64,000 nucleotides of DNA from Brevibacterium sp. (GTDB lineage: Bacteria > Actinomycetota > Actinomycetes > Actinomycetales > Brevibacteriaceae): NCBI RefSeq assembly GCF_031179145.1, contig NZ_JAPSIB010000003.1, forward strand, positions 62,001 to 126,000. The letters are read 5' to 3'. Positions within the stretch are counted from its first letter, which is position 1. The number at the start of each line of letters is the position of its first letter. A model generated the notes under the pieces. That model was not told the DNA's origin. It was given only the letters and a program-made list of their open reading frames with translations, and ran no database searches. Positions 9,826 to 19,288 of the stretch are shown piece after piece. A program made the translations under genes and the position numbers.

Positions 9826-9845
9826 AATGTAATCCGGATAACATT
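9826..9845. promoter_or_regulatory. 20-bp near-palindrome AATGTaATCCGGATaACATT, candidate GntR/FadR operator
   Basis: 9 of 10 symmetric pairs match; lies between divergent permease and GntR genes. Confidence 0.7.
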
Positions 9846-9922
9846 GTGCTGTCAACTACATCAGCCACCTGTTCTCGACAGAGGGCGGGGAACTCGCGGC
9901 AGATGCGGAGTGCGCGGAGTGC

Positions 9923-10663
9923 ATGATTCACAGCAGGAAGAGAGGTGAGCGGCAGTTGGCTCAGCCGACGACCGGACGTCCGAACAATGTCTTCGAGCAG
10001 ACGATCGCCCGGCTGCTGCGTGCCATTCGCCTCGGTCAGTACCTGGTCGGGGACAAGCTCCCGGCCGAACGGGAACTCGCCGCCGATCTCGGCGTCTCCC
10101 GTGCCACCCTGCGGCAGGCACTGGGAGAGCTCCACACCGCGGGGATCGTCGAAGTCAGACGCGGGCGCTACGGCGGCACGTTCGTCACCGCCCTCCCCTC
10201 CGCCGAGGCGGGAGGCGGCGTCGATCCCACCGAGCTCTCGGACGCGCTGGCCTTTCGCCGGATCCTCGAATGCGCGGCGGCCCGGATCACGGCCGGGCGC
10301 GAGCTCGGAGCGGACGAGCGCTCACGACTACGGGCGGCGGAGGCCGCCTGCGCCGCCGAGAGGGACAGCACGAGCGCCGAGCACTTCCGCGCGCTCGACT
10401 CCCGCTTCCACCTCTGCATCGCGGAGCTCACCGGAATCCCGTCCCTGGTCCAGGCCGCAGCCACGACCCGCGACCGGGTGAATGCCTATCTCAATCAGAT
10501 CCCATTCATCCACACGAACATCACCCACGCCTGCGCGCAGCACCACGAATTGATGGAGGCGATCCTGAAGGGGGACCCGGAGACTGCCGAGGCGCTGGCC
10601 GCGCAGCACGCCGAGGGCACGGAAGAACTCCTGCGCGGATTCCTCGAGCTGCAGTCGGAGTAG
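9923..10663 (+). CDS. GntR/FadR-family transcriptional regulator
   Basis: wHTH: LPAERELAADLGVSRATLRQALGELHTAGIVEVRRGRYGGTFV plus FCD-like C-terminus. Confidence 0.9.
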   Translation: MIHSRKRGERQLAQPTTGRPNNVFEQTIARLLRAIRLGQYLVGDKLPAERELAADLGVSRATLRQALGELHTAGIVEVRRGRYGGTFVTALPSAEAGGGVDPTELSDALAFRRILECAAARITAGRELGADERSRLRAAEAACAAERDSTSAEHFRALDSRFHLCIAELTGIPSLVQAAATTRDRVNAYLNQIPFIHTNITHACAQHHELMEAILKGDPETAEALAAQHAEGTEELLRGFLELQSE

Positions 10664-10712
10664 GATCCACCGCCGGCACTTCACCCCTTGAACCCGACAC
10701 TTCGCCCTTTAA

Positions 10713-10729
10713 CCTGACACTGTGGCAGG
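10713..10729. promoter_or_regulatory. 17-bp dyad CCTGaCACtGTGgCAGG upstream of MerR gene
   Basis: 7 of 8 symmetric pairs match around a central T; about 35 bp upstream of the ATG. Confidence 0.5.
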
Positions 10730-10764
10730 TGACTCAATCGAGATATCGACGGAGAGGATGCATC

Positions 10765-11613
10765 ATGCGGATCGGCGATTTCGCCCGGCTCGGACAGGTC
10801 TCTGTTCGCATGCTCAGGCACTACGAATCATTGGGTCTGCTGCTGCCGGACGACGTGGACCGCTTCACCGGTCGCCGCAGCTATTCGGTGGCCCAGCTGT
10901 CCCGCCTCAACAGGATCATGGCGCTGAATACGCTGGGCATCCCGCTGAGGAAGCTGACGGCGATGCTCGATTCGGATCTCGACACCGAGCAGCTGGCCGA
11001 GATGCTCCGCCTTCGTCGCCATCAGCTGCGAGCCGACAGAGAGGACATCGCGGCGAAGCTGGCCGACGTCGACTTCCGACTGGCCCTCATCGAAAGGAAC
11101 AAGTCCATGGAACATCTCGATTGCGTCGTCAAGGAGCTGCCTGCCGAACGGATCCTCGGCAGCACCGTCGTCCTCGGCGAACCGCCGTTCGACAGCTCCC
11201 AGATCGGCCCGCTCTTCCGCGGGGCGGCCGAGCAGATCGCCGAGGCGGGTGCGAAGCCGGGCGTCGGAGTCGGTCTCTACACCGGCGCGGACAGCACCGG
11301 CACCGAGGTGACGTGCGGCTTCCGCTGCACCGGGGCCGAGGAACTGGCGGCCCGACCGGAATGCGCCGGGCTCAGCGTGACGACCCTGCCCGCCTGCACT
11401 GCGGCCACTCTGGTTCACGAAGGACCGATGAGCCATATCGCGGTCGGCTGGCAGCACCTCACCCAGTGGTGCGCTGATCAGGGCTTCGACCTGGCCGGAC
11501 CGTGTCGGGAGGTCTACCTCGAGACCGGCGACGGTTCCGACGATCCGGCCGACCAGTCAGGATGGGTCGTCGAACTCCAGCAGCCGATCGTCCGGAACCA
11601 GGCGGCGGACTAG
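10765..11613 (+). CDS. MerR family regulator with C-terminal effector-binding (GyrI-like) domain
   Basis: MRIGDFARLGQVSVRMLRHYESLGLLLPDDVDRFTGRRSYS. Confidence 0.88.
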   Translation: MRIGDFARLGQVSVRMLRHYESLGLLLPDDVDRFTGRRSYSVAQLSRLNRIMALNTLGIPLRKLTAMLDSDLDTEQLAEMLRLRRHQLRADREDIAAKLADVDFRLALIERNKSMEHLDCVVKELPAERILGSTVVLGEPPFDSSQIGPLFRGAAEQIAEAGAKPGVGVGLYTGADSTGTEVTCGFRCTGAEELAARPECAGLSVTTLPACTAATLVHEGPMSHIAVGWQHLTQWCADQGFDLAGPCREVYLETGDGSDDPADQSGWVVELQQPIVRNQAAD

Positions 11614-11669
11614 GCATCGCACGGAGGGGCCGCCACCCGAGGCAGGACAGCGCCCACCTCGGCGAGGCC

Positions 11670-13043
11670 TCACCCGGCGACGAGCCGGCGGGCCTCCTCG
11701 CGGTGGGCGGCGATGAGGGCCTCCTTGTCGAGGCCGACGGCATGGCCGTCGAGGACCCGCCAGGCACCGGCGACCATCACCCGGTCGGCCTTCTCCGCTC
11801 CGCACAGGACGAGCGCGGGGATCGGATCGTGGGAACCGGAGAAGGCCAGGCCGTCGAGGCGGAACAACGCCAGGTCCGCCTGTTTGCCGACCTCGATACG
11901 GCCGATGTCGTCCCTGCCGAGCGCCGCCGCAGACCCCCGGGTCGCCCAGTCGAGGACCCGGGCGCAGGTGACCTCGGCCGATCCGTAGCGCAGACGCTGC
12001 AGGTAGAGCGCCTGCCGCACTTCGCGGATGAGGTTGGAGGCGTCGTTCGAGGCGGATCCGTCGACGCCGAGGCCCACGTTCACTCCGGCGTCCTCGAGTT
12101 CGACGGCCCGGGCGATCCCTGAGGCCAGTCGCATGTTCGAGGTCGGGCAGTGTGCGACGGACGCCCCGGCGGCGCCGAGGCGGGCGATCTCCTCGGTGTC
12201 GAAGTGGATTCCGTGCGCGATCCAGGCGCGCTCATTCAGCCAGCCCACGGATTCGAGGTAGTCGACGGTGCGCAGACCGAAGCGCTCTTTGCAGAACTCC
12301 TCCTCGTCGAGCGTCTCGGCGAGGTGGGTGTGAAGACGGACGTCGAGCTCCTCGGCGAGGACCGCGGAATCGCGCATGAGCTCGGTGGTGACGGAGAACG
12401 GGGAGCACGGCGCCAGTCCAATCTGCACCTGCGCGCCCTCCCCTCGTTCGTGATACGTCTCGACGAGCCGGCGTGAATCGGCGAGGATCACCTCGGCGTC
12501 CTGCACCGTGCTCTGCGGTGGGAGCCCGCCATCGTCGACGCCCAGGGACATGGAACCGCGGGTGAGCAGGGCCCGCATCCCCAGTCGTCGGACCACGTCG
12601 ACCTGGACGTCGATCGCCTCGTCCATGCCAGTGGGGAACAGATAATGGTGGTCGGCGGCGGTGGTGCAGCCGGATTCGAGCAGTTCGGCCATCGCCACGG
12701 TGGTCGCGAGCTCGAGCGCCTTCGGGGTCAATCGGGCCCAGACGGGATAGAGGTTGATGAGCCAATCGAAGAGGGGCTTGTCGGCGACCGGCGCCCAAGC
12801 CCGCGTCAGAGTCTGATAGAAGTGGTGATGAGTGTTGATCAGACCCGGGGTGATGACGTGCTCACCCGCGTCGAAGACCTCGTCGACGGATCGTTCGCCG
12901 CCCGCCGGCTCCTCACCCGCGGCCACGAGCTCGAGGATGGTCCCGGAGTCGGTGTCGATGACGAGGCCGCGGCCGGCCGATGTCGGATCGATGTCGCGCC
13001 CGAGGTGGACGGCAAGGGGGTCGCGCAGCCATACAGTGGACAT
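11670..13043 (-). CDS. 8-oxoguanine deaminase / amidohydrolase family
   Basis: VITPGLINTHHHFYQTLTRA, HTHLAET, GLGVDGSASNDASNLIREVRQALYLQRLRYG; ATG 13043. Confidence 0.8.
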   Translation of the reverse strand: MSTVWLRDPLAVHLGRDIDPTSAGRGLVIDTDSGTILELVAAGEEPAGGERSVDEVFDAGEHVITPGLINTHHHFYQTLTRAWAPVADKPLFDWLINLYPVWARLTPKALELATTVAMAELLESGCTTAADHHYLFPTGMDEAIDVQVDVVRRLGMRALLTRGSMSLGVDDGGLPPQSTVQDAEVILADSRRLVETYHERGEGAQVQIGLAPCSPFSVTTELMRDSAVLAEELDVRLHTHLAETLDEEEFCKERFGLRTVDYLESVGWLNERAWIAHGIHFDTEEIARLGAAGASVAHCPTSNMRLASGIARAVELEDAGVNVGLGVDGSASNDASNLIREVRQALYLQRLRYGSAEVTCARVLDWATRGSAAALGRDDIGRIEVGKQADLALFRLDGLAFSGSHDPIPALVLCGAEKADRVMVAGAWRVLDGHAVGLDKEALIAAHREEARRLVAG

Positions 13044-13526
13044 GTCGCCTCTTTCGCTCAAGTGCTGATGCGGCCGATGTCGACATCGGCCGCCGAGATG
13101 GCGACACCGGCTGGGGCGGATCGCCACCAGCTCAGGTTTCACGGCGTCTGCTGCTCCGCCGGTCGACCCAGGGTGGACCTGAAGCAGCTGAACCAGGAAC
13201 TGAACCAGGATCTGAACCCGAGAGTCGACGGTTCGAGATCCTATCATGTGAGGCAGGGCACATTGGTCCGCACCGGATCGCACCGGCCGCGTGGCAGAGA
13301 TCACGAAATGGACTTGCGGTGTCGTGAATATCCGCCTAGCATATTGCGATAAGGAAAAACTTTTTCACATTGTGGAAATGTTCGACGCAGAACCGCCCCA
13401 CACAGCACATAACCTACCGCACAGTACCAACACCGCTTCGCACACTGGCGACGTTCCGGGCAGCAGGCCGATCAGGCCGGCCGCCCACAGGCCCGCAGTA
13501 CGAAGAGCAACTCAACGGAGAGAAAA

Positions 13527-15116
13527 ATGTCGGTATCCAAACAGTCGGAAACCACGAAGAATCAGATCCGCCCGGAGGATGAGAAGCTGCCTCTCGGCAC
13601 GCTGATCGCCTATGGCTTCCAGCACGTGCTCACCATGTACGGCGGAATCATCGCCGTCCCGCTCATCATCGGCACCGCCGCCGGCCTGAGCCCGGGCGAC
13701 ATCAGCCTCCTCATCGCCTCCTGCCTGTTCATGGGCGGTCTGGCGACGGTCCTCCAGTCCTGGGGCGTGCCGTTCTTCGGCTCCCAGCTCCCCCTCGTCC
13801 AGGGTGTGTCCTTCGCGGGCGTCGCCACGATGACGGCGATCCTCGCCGGCGGAGAGGGACTGCAGGGCATCTTCGGCTCGGTCATCGTCGCCTCGGTGCT
13901 GGGTCTGATCATCGCCCCGTTCTTCGCGATGATCGTCCGCTTCTTCCCGCCGGTTGTCACGGGCACCGTGATCACCACGATCGGCCTCTCGCTCATGCCT
14001 GTGGCTGCGGGCTGGGCCATGGGAGGCAACCGTCAGGCCGAGGACTTCGGCAGCCTCCGGAACGTCCTCATCGCCATCGGCACGCTGGTCGTCGTCCTCC
14101 TCCTCAGCCGCGTCGGCTACGCCGTGATCTCGCGACTGTCGATTCTGCTCTCGATCGTCATCGGCACCGTCGTCTGTGCGATGTTCGGCTGGGCCGACTT
14201 CTCCAACATCGCCGATCGCGGCTACTTCGCGCTTCCCGAGCCCTTCGCGTTCGGCTGGCCCACTGTCTCCGTCGCCGCCGTCATCTCCATGTTCATTGTC
14301 ATCATCGTGACCATGACCGAGACCACCGCCGACATCATCGCCGTCGGAGAGATCGTCGACACCAAGGTCGACAAGAAGCGCATCGCCGACGGACTCCGCG
14401 CCGACATGCTGTCCTCGGCTGTCGCCCCCATCTTCAACTCCTTCACCCAGTCCGCGTTCGCCCAGAACGTCGGCCTCGTCGCCATCACCGGTGTGAAGTC
14501 GCGCTACGTCGTCACCGCAGGCGGTTTCATCCTCGTCGTCCTCGGACTCCTGCCGGTGGTTGGCGGCCTGGTGGCAGCTGTTCCGTCGCCTGTCCTCGGC
14601 GGTGCCGGCATCGTGCTCTTCGGCTCGGTCGCCGCTTCGGGTGTCCGCACCCTGGCCAAGGTGAAGTACGAGGGCAACATGAACATGGTCATCGTGGCCG
14701 TGTCCCTGGCCTTCGGCATCATCCCGGTCGTCGAGCCCGACTTCTACCACTCGTTCCCGAACTGGGTCGGCATCATCCTCCACTCGGGCATCTCCTCGGC
14801 TGCGATCATGGCCGTGCTGCTCAACCTCCTGTTCAACCACATCGGCGCTAAGAAGGACCGTTCGGACCGCTCCGTCTTCGTCGCCGGCACCAACCGTGTG
14901 ATCAAGGACGAAGACCTCAGGCGTCTGCTCAACGACGAGGCGATCCTCGCCGAGGGCGACACGATCAAGGACGGAAAGATCTACGACTGCAACGGTGAAG
15001 AGGTGCCGGTCGTGACCGCCGCCCAGCACCAGGTCGTCGCCGAGAAGCTCAAGAACGGCGAGGTCAAGACCCGCGAAGATCTCGAGCGAGCGATCAAGGA
15101 ATGCGACAAGCCCTGA
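13527..15116 (+). CDS. NCS2 family nucleobase (uracil/xanthine-type) permease
   Basis: AYGFQHVLTMYGGIIAVPLIIG ... multi-TM NCS2 signature. Confidence 0.92.
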   Translation: MSVSKQSETTKNQIRPEDEKLPLGTLIAYGFQHVLTMYGGIIAVPLIIGTAAGLSPGDISLLIASCLFMGGLATVLQSWGVPFFGSQLPLVQGVSFAGVATMTAILAGGEGLQGIFGSVIVASVLGLIIAPFFAMIVRFFPPVVTGTVITTIGLSLMPVAAGWAMGGNRQAEDFGSLRNVLIAIGTLVVVLLLSRVGYAVISRLSILLSIVIGTVVCAMFGWADFSNIADRGYFALPEPFAFGWPTVSVAAVISMFIVIIVTMTETTADIIAVGEIVDTKVDKKRIADGLRADMLSSAVAPIFNSFTQSAFAQNVGLVAITGVKSRYVVTAGGFILVVLGLLPVVGGLVAAVPSPVLGGAGIVLFGSVAASGVRTLAKVKYEGNMNMVIVAVSLAFGIIPVVEPDFYHSFPNWVGIILHSGISSAAIMAVLLNLLFNHIGAKKDRSDRSVFVAGTNRVIKDEDLRRLLNDEAILAEGDTIKDGKIYDCNGEEVPVVTAAQHQVVAEKLKNGEVKTREDLERAIKECDKP

Positions 15117-15154
15117 CGATCCCCTCGCCGAGGTGATTCCCCGGTGACGATCGA

Positions 15155-15199
15155 CAGCGCGGTCCCTGCCCCGTGAGGGGGTGGGGACCGCGCTGTTTT
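15155..15199 (+). terminator. Rho-independent terminator after NCS2 permease
   Basis: Perfect 12-bp stem CAGCGCGGTCCC/GGGACCGCGCTG followed by TTTT. Confidence 0.85.
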
Positions 15200-15203
15200 G
15201 CGT

Positions 15204-15349
15204 GGCGGGGGCGCTTCTCGCGCGGTCACCCCGGCGGGGGCGCTTACCCTGCTGCCACCTCGGCGGGGGCGCTTACCCTGCTGCCACCTCGGCGGGGGCG
15301 CTTACCTTGCTGCCACCTCGGCGATGGGAGCTTTCTTCGCTGCCACCTC
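15204..15349. repeat. 29/30-bp minisatellite, about 5 units (consensus GGCGGGGGCGCTTACCCTGCTGCCACCTC)
   Basis: Units 15233-15261, 15262-15290, 15291-15319 nearly identical; diverged flanking units 15204-15232 and 15320-15349. Confidence 0.93.
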
Positions 15350-15361
15350 GGCGGGGCCGTT

Positions 15362-16111
15362 TCAGTGGGACTGGGTCGCGCTGCTCTCGCGTGACTCGAA
15401 CCGCCGATCACTGGTGGTGAGAAGCCCGGGCAGTTGCGTCATATCGGTGAAAGTCTCGTCGGCTCCGAGGCCGAGCAGGAGCTCCGGGCTCTGGTGCACA
15501 GGGGACGCCGGGCAGAATCCGAAGACATGAGCTCCGGCCGCCCGTCCCGCTTCGACGCCCGGAGGTGAATCCTCGATCACGGCCGATTCAGCCGGATCGA
15601 CTCCCAGCGCCGCTGCCGCGACGAGGTAGACATCTGGGGCGGGCTTGCCGCGATCGAGCTCCACACCGGAGAAGATCCGGCCCTCGAACACGTCGAAGAG
15701 GCCGATCTTCTGCAGCTGCATGTTGATCTTGGGGCGGTCCGCGCTCGAGGCGCAGGCGAGTCGGCCGGGGTAGACCTGCTGCAGGGTGCGGACAGCGTCG
15801 ACGACACCGGGGATCGCTTCCAGGGAATCGGCGATCTGCACATTGCGTCGGCGGCGGAACTCCATCAGCCAGTCTTCGTCGATGCGATAGCCGGTGTGCC
15901 CCTCGATCACGTCCGCCTCGTCGCGGAGCATGCGACCGACGAAGCGCGAGACGCATTCCTCGCTCGACATATGCCATCCCAGTTCGCCGAGCATCTCGCG
16001 CAGGACCTCGTTGGTGATCTTCTCCGAATCGACGAGGACGCCGTCACAATCGAACAGCACGGCGGCGAACTTGGGGCTCATCTTCATGACCTCATTCTTC
16101 CATTCGGCCAT
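15362..16111 (-). CDS. HAD family hydrolase (beta-phosphoglucomutase/phosphatase-like)
   Basis: VLFDCDGVLVDSE, SSADRPK, VIEDSPPGVEAGRAAG; start may be 16081. Confidence 0.88.
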   Translation of the reverse strand: MAEWKNEVMKMSPKFAAVLFDCDGVLVDSEKITNEVLREMLGELGWHMSSEECVSRFVGRMLRDEADVIEGHTGYRIDEDWLMEFRRRRNVQIADSLEAIPGVVDAVRTLQQVYPGRLACASSADRPKINMQLQKIGLFDVFEGRIFSGVELDRGKPAPDVYLVAAAALGVDPAESAVIEDSPPGVEAGRAAGAHVFGFCPASPVHQSPELLLGLGADETFTDMTQLPGLLTTSDRRFESRESSATQSH

Positions 16112-16160
16112 TCGGTGCCGAGTACGCGGGTAGCGGTGGTACAGCGATCCTTGCCACTTT

Positions 16161-16200
16161 CGGGTCTGTGCGGCTCCGCTTTCGCGGCTGCTCAGACCCG
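16161..16200 (-). terminator. Terminator-like hairpin CGGGTCTG...CAGACCCG after M50 gene
   Basis: 8-bp outer stem, GC-rich interior. Confidence 0.45.
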
Positions 16201-16213
16201 TGTATGGGTCTGT

Positions 16214-16960
16214 TCAGCCCGCCCACAACGCGGTGTAGAGGAGGTACCCCGAGGCAGCCGCACAGACGCCGATAACCAGGGTGAAAAGAGTCAGCCATGC
16301 CCCTGCCGGCAGGCTCGACCCCTGGCTGAGAATGTAGGCGTCGGACTGCTGGACATGCCGCCTCCGCGTGTGAACGCGGATGACCTTGACGAGGTCTTTG
16401 AGGGAGCCGATGGCCAGAGCGGTGCCGAGGCCTGCGACGAAGACCGTGACCCACTCGGCGGGCAGGAACACGACGACGAGCTGTGCGGCGATCGCAGTCG
16501 TCAGCTCAATGGCGATGCCGGCGAAGTTGCGAATGAAGATGAGGGCGATCAGCAGGATCAGCGCACCGACCGACATCGCCAACGGGGCCCACCCCGTGAC
16601 CGCCGAGGCGATGAGCGCCAAACCGACGACCCCCGGAGCCGGATACCCCCAGAACCCCGACCAATGCGCCGAGAACCCGACTCGGCCGAAGGAGTTCATC
16701 TGTCCCGAGTGGTCGAAATTCAGCGAAATGCCCTTGACGATGCGACCGGTCATCAGAGCCGCAAAGGCGTGCCCGAGTTCATGGACGAAGGTGACGAAGA
16801 GACCGAAGAATCGCCAGATAACTGGGGTCAGGGTGACGACAAGTGGAACGCCGATGACAAGGAGAGTCTCGACGAGACCCGGCTCGAGCCCATCCTGCCG
16901 CCCGAAGCCCGCAGTGATGGCATCCCACCAGGTAGCAAATCCTTGTTGCGCGTCCATCAT
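16214..16960 (-). CDS. M50 family (site-2-protease-like) metallopeptidase
   Basis: FVTFVHELGHAFAALMTGR (HExxH) in a multi-TM protein. Confidence 0.8.
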   Translation of the reverse strand: MMDAQQGFATWWDAITAGFGRQDGLEPGLVETLLVIGVPLVVTLTPVIWRFFGLFVTFVHELGHAFAALMTGRIVKGISLNFDHSGQMNSFGRVGFSAHWSGFWGYPAPGVVGLALIASAVTGWAPLAMSVGALILLIALIFIRNFAGIAIELTTAIAAQLVVVFLPAEWVTVFVAGLGTALAIGSLKDLVKVIRVHTRRRHVQQSDAYILSQGSSLPAGAWLTLFTLVIGVCAAASGYLLYTALWAG

Positions 16961-17200
16961 CGCCCTTCGTTCGCCTACCGAATCGCCCAGTCTAGGAACC
17001 GAAGCTGAACGGGGCTTTCAGCTCGGTCCAGAGACTTTCGAACGGTCTTCGCGAAGTTCGGTCATTCGACAACCTTCCTTAACTCTTATCACTCAAACGG
17101 AGTCAGTCTCTCGAAAGTCAGTCAAACTGCGGTCCGTTACCTTATTGTGAGGTTAAAATCATCTCCTTGCGATTAAAATAAGAATAAGGAGCACGAGGAG

Positions 17201-19288
17201 GTGACGGCAGTGAAGCGGACCGACGGCAACGATGCAGCAACTCCCCCGAGCGATGACGAGCCTCCGGATCCCCAGGACTCGGATCCTCGCGCTTCCTCCC
17301 AGCGTCTCCTCCGGGTCGATCCCGAATCCCCATTCGCTCCCGCTCTCGACTGCTTCCTCGCAAGCGACCGGGCCCAGCTTGCCTCGTTGGCGGCAATCGC
17401 GAACATCTTCCTCGCTGAAGTCATCGCCGCTCTCAATCCCATCGGTTACAACGCCGATGAAGCCTATTGCCACCGCACCATTCGTGATTCGGTCCTGGGC
17501 GGCACGACCCTCGCCGCCCAGGGTGAAGCCATCATCTCGTCCGCTGCTGACACGGAAGACTCTGAACGAGTCACTTCCTCCGACTCGTCAGCGCCTTCGC
17601 CCCAGCTGCCGAAGTTCCCCGGCTACCGTCCCACCCATTCGATCTACTCCTGGGTCCACGGGCACGCTCGCTCGGAGGACATGAGCGAACTTGCCGCCCT
17701 CACCGGCACCAGCATCACTCGCGCCTACGCTCTCGTGCGGACAGCGATCATGCTTGTCCACGCTCTGCCCCAGTTCCACGAGCGGTGCCTCAAAGGTGAC
17801 TTCACGATCGAGCACTTGACCACAACGGCCCGCGCCTGTCAGGATCTTCCCTTCCCTGATCTCCCCGCCGTCGATGACTACTTGGCCGTTCGCCGAGCCG
17901 ACACCACCATCGAGACCTTCAAGAAGGGGCTCTACCTCAAGGTCGTCACCCTCCAGCCGATGGAGGAGACCATCGAGCGCACGGCTGTGCGTCGTCGCGT
18001 CGATTTCGGCACCGACGGCAACGGCACCGGGTTCCTCACTCTCACCGGCCCTGCCCCGGAGCTCTATGCCTGCTATCGCCGCATCGAAGGCTTCGCACGG
18101 GCTGTCCATTCGGGCAATACCAGTGCCTTCGGCATTCAGCTCCGCCCCGATGAGAAGCTCAATGATGAACGTGGAGTCAAGGTTCTGATGTACGACATCA
18201 TGAGCCGAACATCGCCCGAGGTGACCGTGACTGTCACCCGCACCAACAGAAGAACCGGAACCGTTCGCACCTCCGATGTCTCCGCCGGCAGCCTCCTAGG
18301 ATTCATCCACAAGTCCCAATCGGCGGTCAACGCGAACGGCGCCACGGGCATAGAGGCGTTCGGCGTCCCATCCGCCTTCAGCACCGACGCAGCCTTCGGC
18401 ACCGCAGCGGACCCGGGCCCAGCAAACAGCTCCGCTTCTCCGAGCCTGAGCGACCTCCTCCGCGGGTTCGAACAGGCCGGCCCCGACGACGACGTCAGTT
18501 ACGACGTCCGGCTGTCCATGCCCACTCACGCCCAATGGCTGAATTCTCAAGCCGACGTCACGGTCACCGTGCCTGCTCTGACGCTCCTCGGCAAGGCCGA
18601 CCTGCCCGGCACCCTGCCCGACGGGTCGCCGATCCCCGCCGACATGGCTCGCGATCTCGCCGCCCACTCCTCCACATGGTCGAGGATCCTCACCGATCCC
18701 GCTGTCGGCACACCGCTCGACGCGAAATCCACCACCTACGCGATACCCCGAAACGTGCGGCGGACACTGACAGCTCAGTGGGTCACGTGCACGATCCCCG
18801 GGTGCACCCTCAGAGCCGAGAACTCCGAAATCGACCACATCATCCCGTTCAACCATGAGGATCCCGACCACGGAGGACGCACTCTGTTCGGAAATCTTCA
18901 CCCGCTGTGCAAAGCACATCACCAATCGAAGACCGACCGAAAGTTCTTCGTCCGTTCCGCGGGACCGCTGTGTCTCGAATACGTGTTCCGACACGGCACC
19001 AACGTGAGAGTGCACGCCCCAGACAACCCGATCAACATTGCTCAAGCCCTGCTCTTCGCCGACCTGGGCTCGAACTCCTCGGTCCCCCGCCAGCAGATCG
19101 TCGGCAGATTCCACTATCGCGGCGAGCGCACAACCTCCGCCGAGAGACCAGGGCCCGCGCCCAACGAGGGTCGCCCGGGATGGGTGGAAGGCCCTCCCGA
19201 CCCGTGGTCGGAATATCCCAACACCACAGACCTCAACACCGAGCTCAGGGAGTGGCATTGGGAATCGGACGATCCGCCCCCATTCTGA
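17201..19288 (+). CDS. DUF222 / HNH endonuclease signature protein (13E12-repeat type)
   Basis: C-terminal CTIPGCTLRAENSEIDHIIPFNHEDPDHGGRTLFGNLHPLCKAHHQSKTDRKF; GTG start. Confidence 0.85.
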   Translation: MTAVKRTDGNDAATPPSDDEPPDPQDSDPRASSQRLLRVDPESPFAPALDCFLASDRAQLASLAAIANIFLAEVIAALNPIGYNADEAYCHRTIRDSVLGGTTLAAQGEAIISSAADTEDSERVTSSDSSAPSPQLPKFPGYRPTHSIYSWVHGHARSEDMSELAALTGTSITRAYALVRTAIMLVHALPQFHERCLKGDFTIEHLTTTARACQDLPFPDLPAVDDYLAVRRADTTIETFKKGLYLKVVTLQPMEETIERTAVRRRVDFGTDGNGTGFLTLTGPAPELYACYRRIEGFARAVHSGNTSAFGIQLRPDEKLNDERGVKVLMYDIMSRTSPEVTVTVTRTNRRTGTVRTSDVSAGSLLGFIHKSQSAVNANGATGIEAFGVPSAFSTDAAFGTAADPGPANSSASPSLSDLLRGFEQAGPDDDVSYDVRLSMPTHAQWLNSQADVTVTVPALTLLGKADLPGTLPDGSPIPADMARDLAAHSSTWSRILTDPAVGTPLDAKSTTYAIPRNVRRTLTAQWVTCTIPGCTLRAENSEIDHIIPFNHEDPDHGGRTLFGNLHPLCKAHHQSKTDRKFFVRSAGPLCLEYVFRHGTNVRVHAPDNPINIAQALLFADLGSNSSVPRQQIVGRFHYRGERTTSAERPGPAPNEGRPGWVEGPPDPWSEYPNTTDLNTELREWHWESDDPPPF

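Noticed and set aside
13182-13220. 12-bp-like repeat CTGAACCAGGAA/CTGAACCAGGAT/CTGAACCCGAGA upstream of the 8-oxoguanine deaminase
   Set aside because: Imperfect and short; no evidence beyond simple local duplication.
13512-15029. 505-aa minus-strand ORF antisense to the NCS2 permease
   Set aside because: Asp/Glu/His/Arg-biased mirror of a membrane protein; no motif support.
15204-15349. Possible CRISPR array
   Set aside because: Units are contiguous with no unique spacers, so it is a tandem repeat.
15173-15530. Three overlapping plus-strand ORFs over the 29-bp array
   Set aside because: Repeat keeps all frames open; peptides repeat GAYPAATSAG-like units in different frames, so non-coding is more likely.
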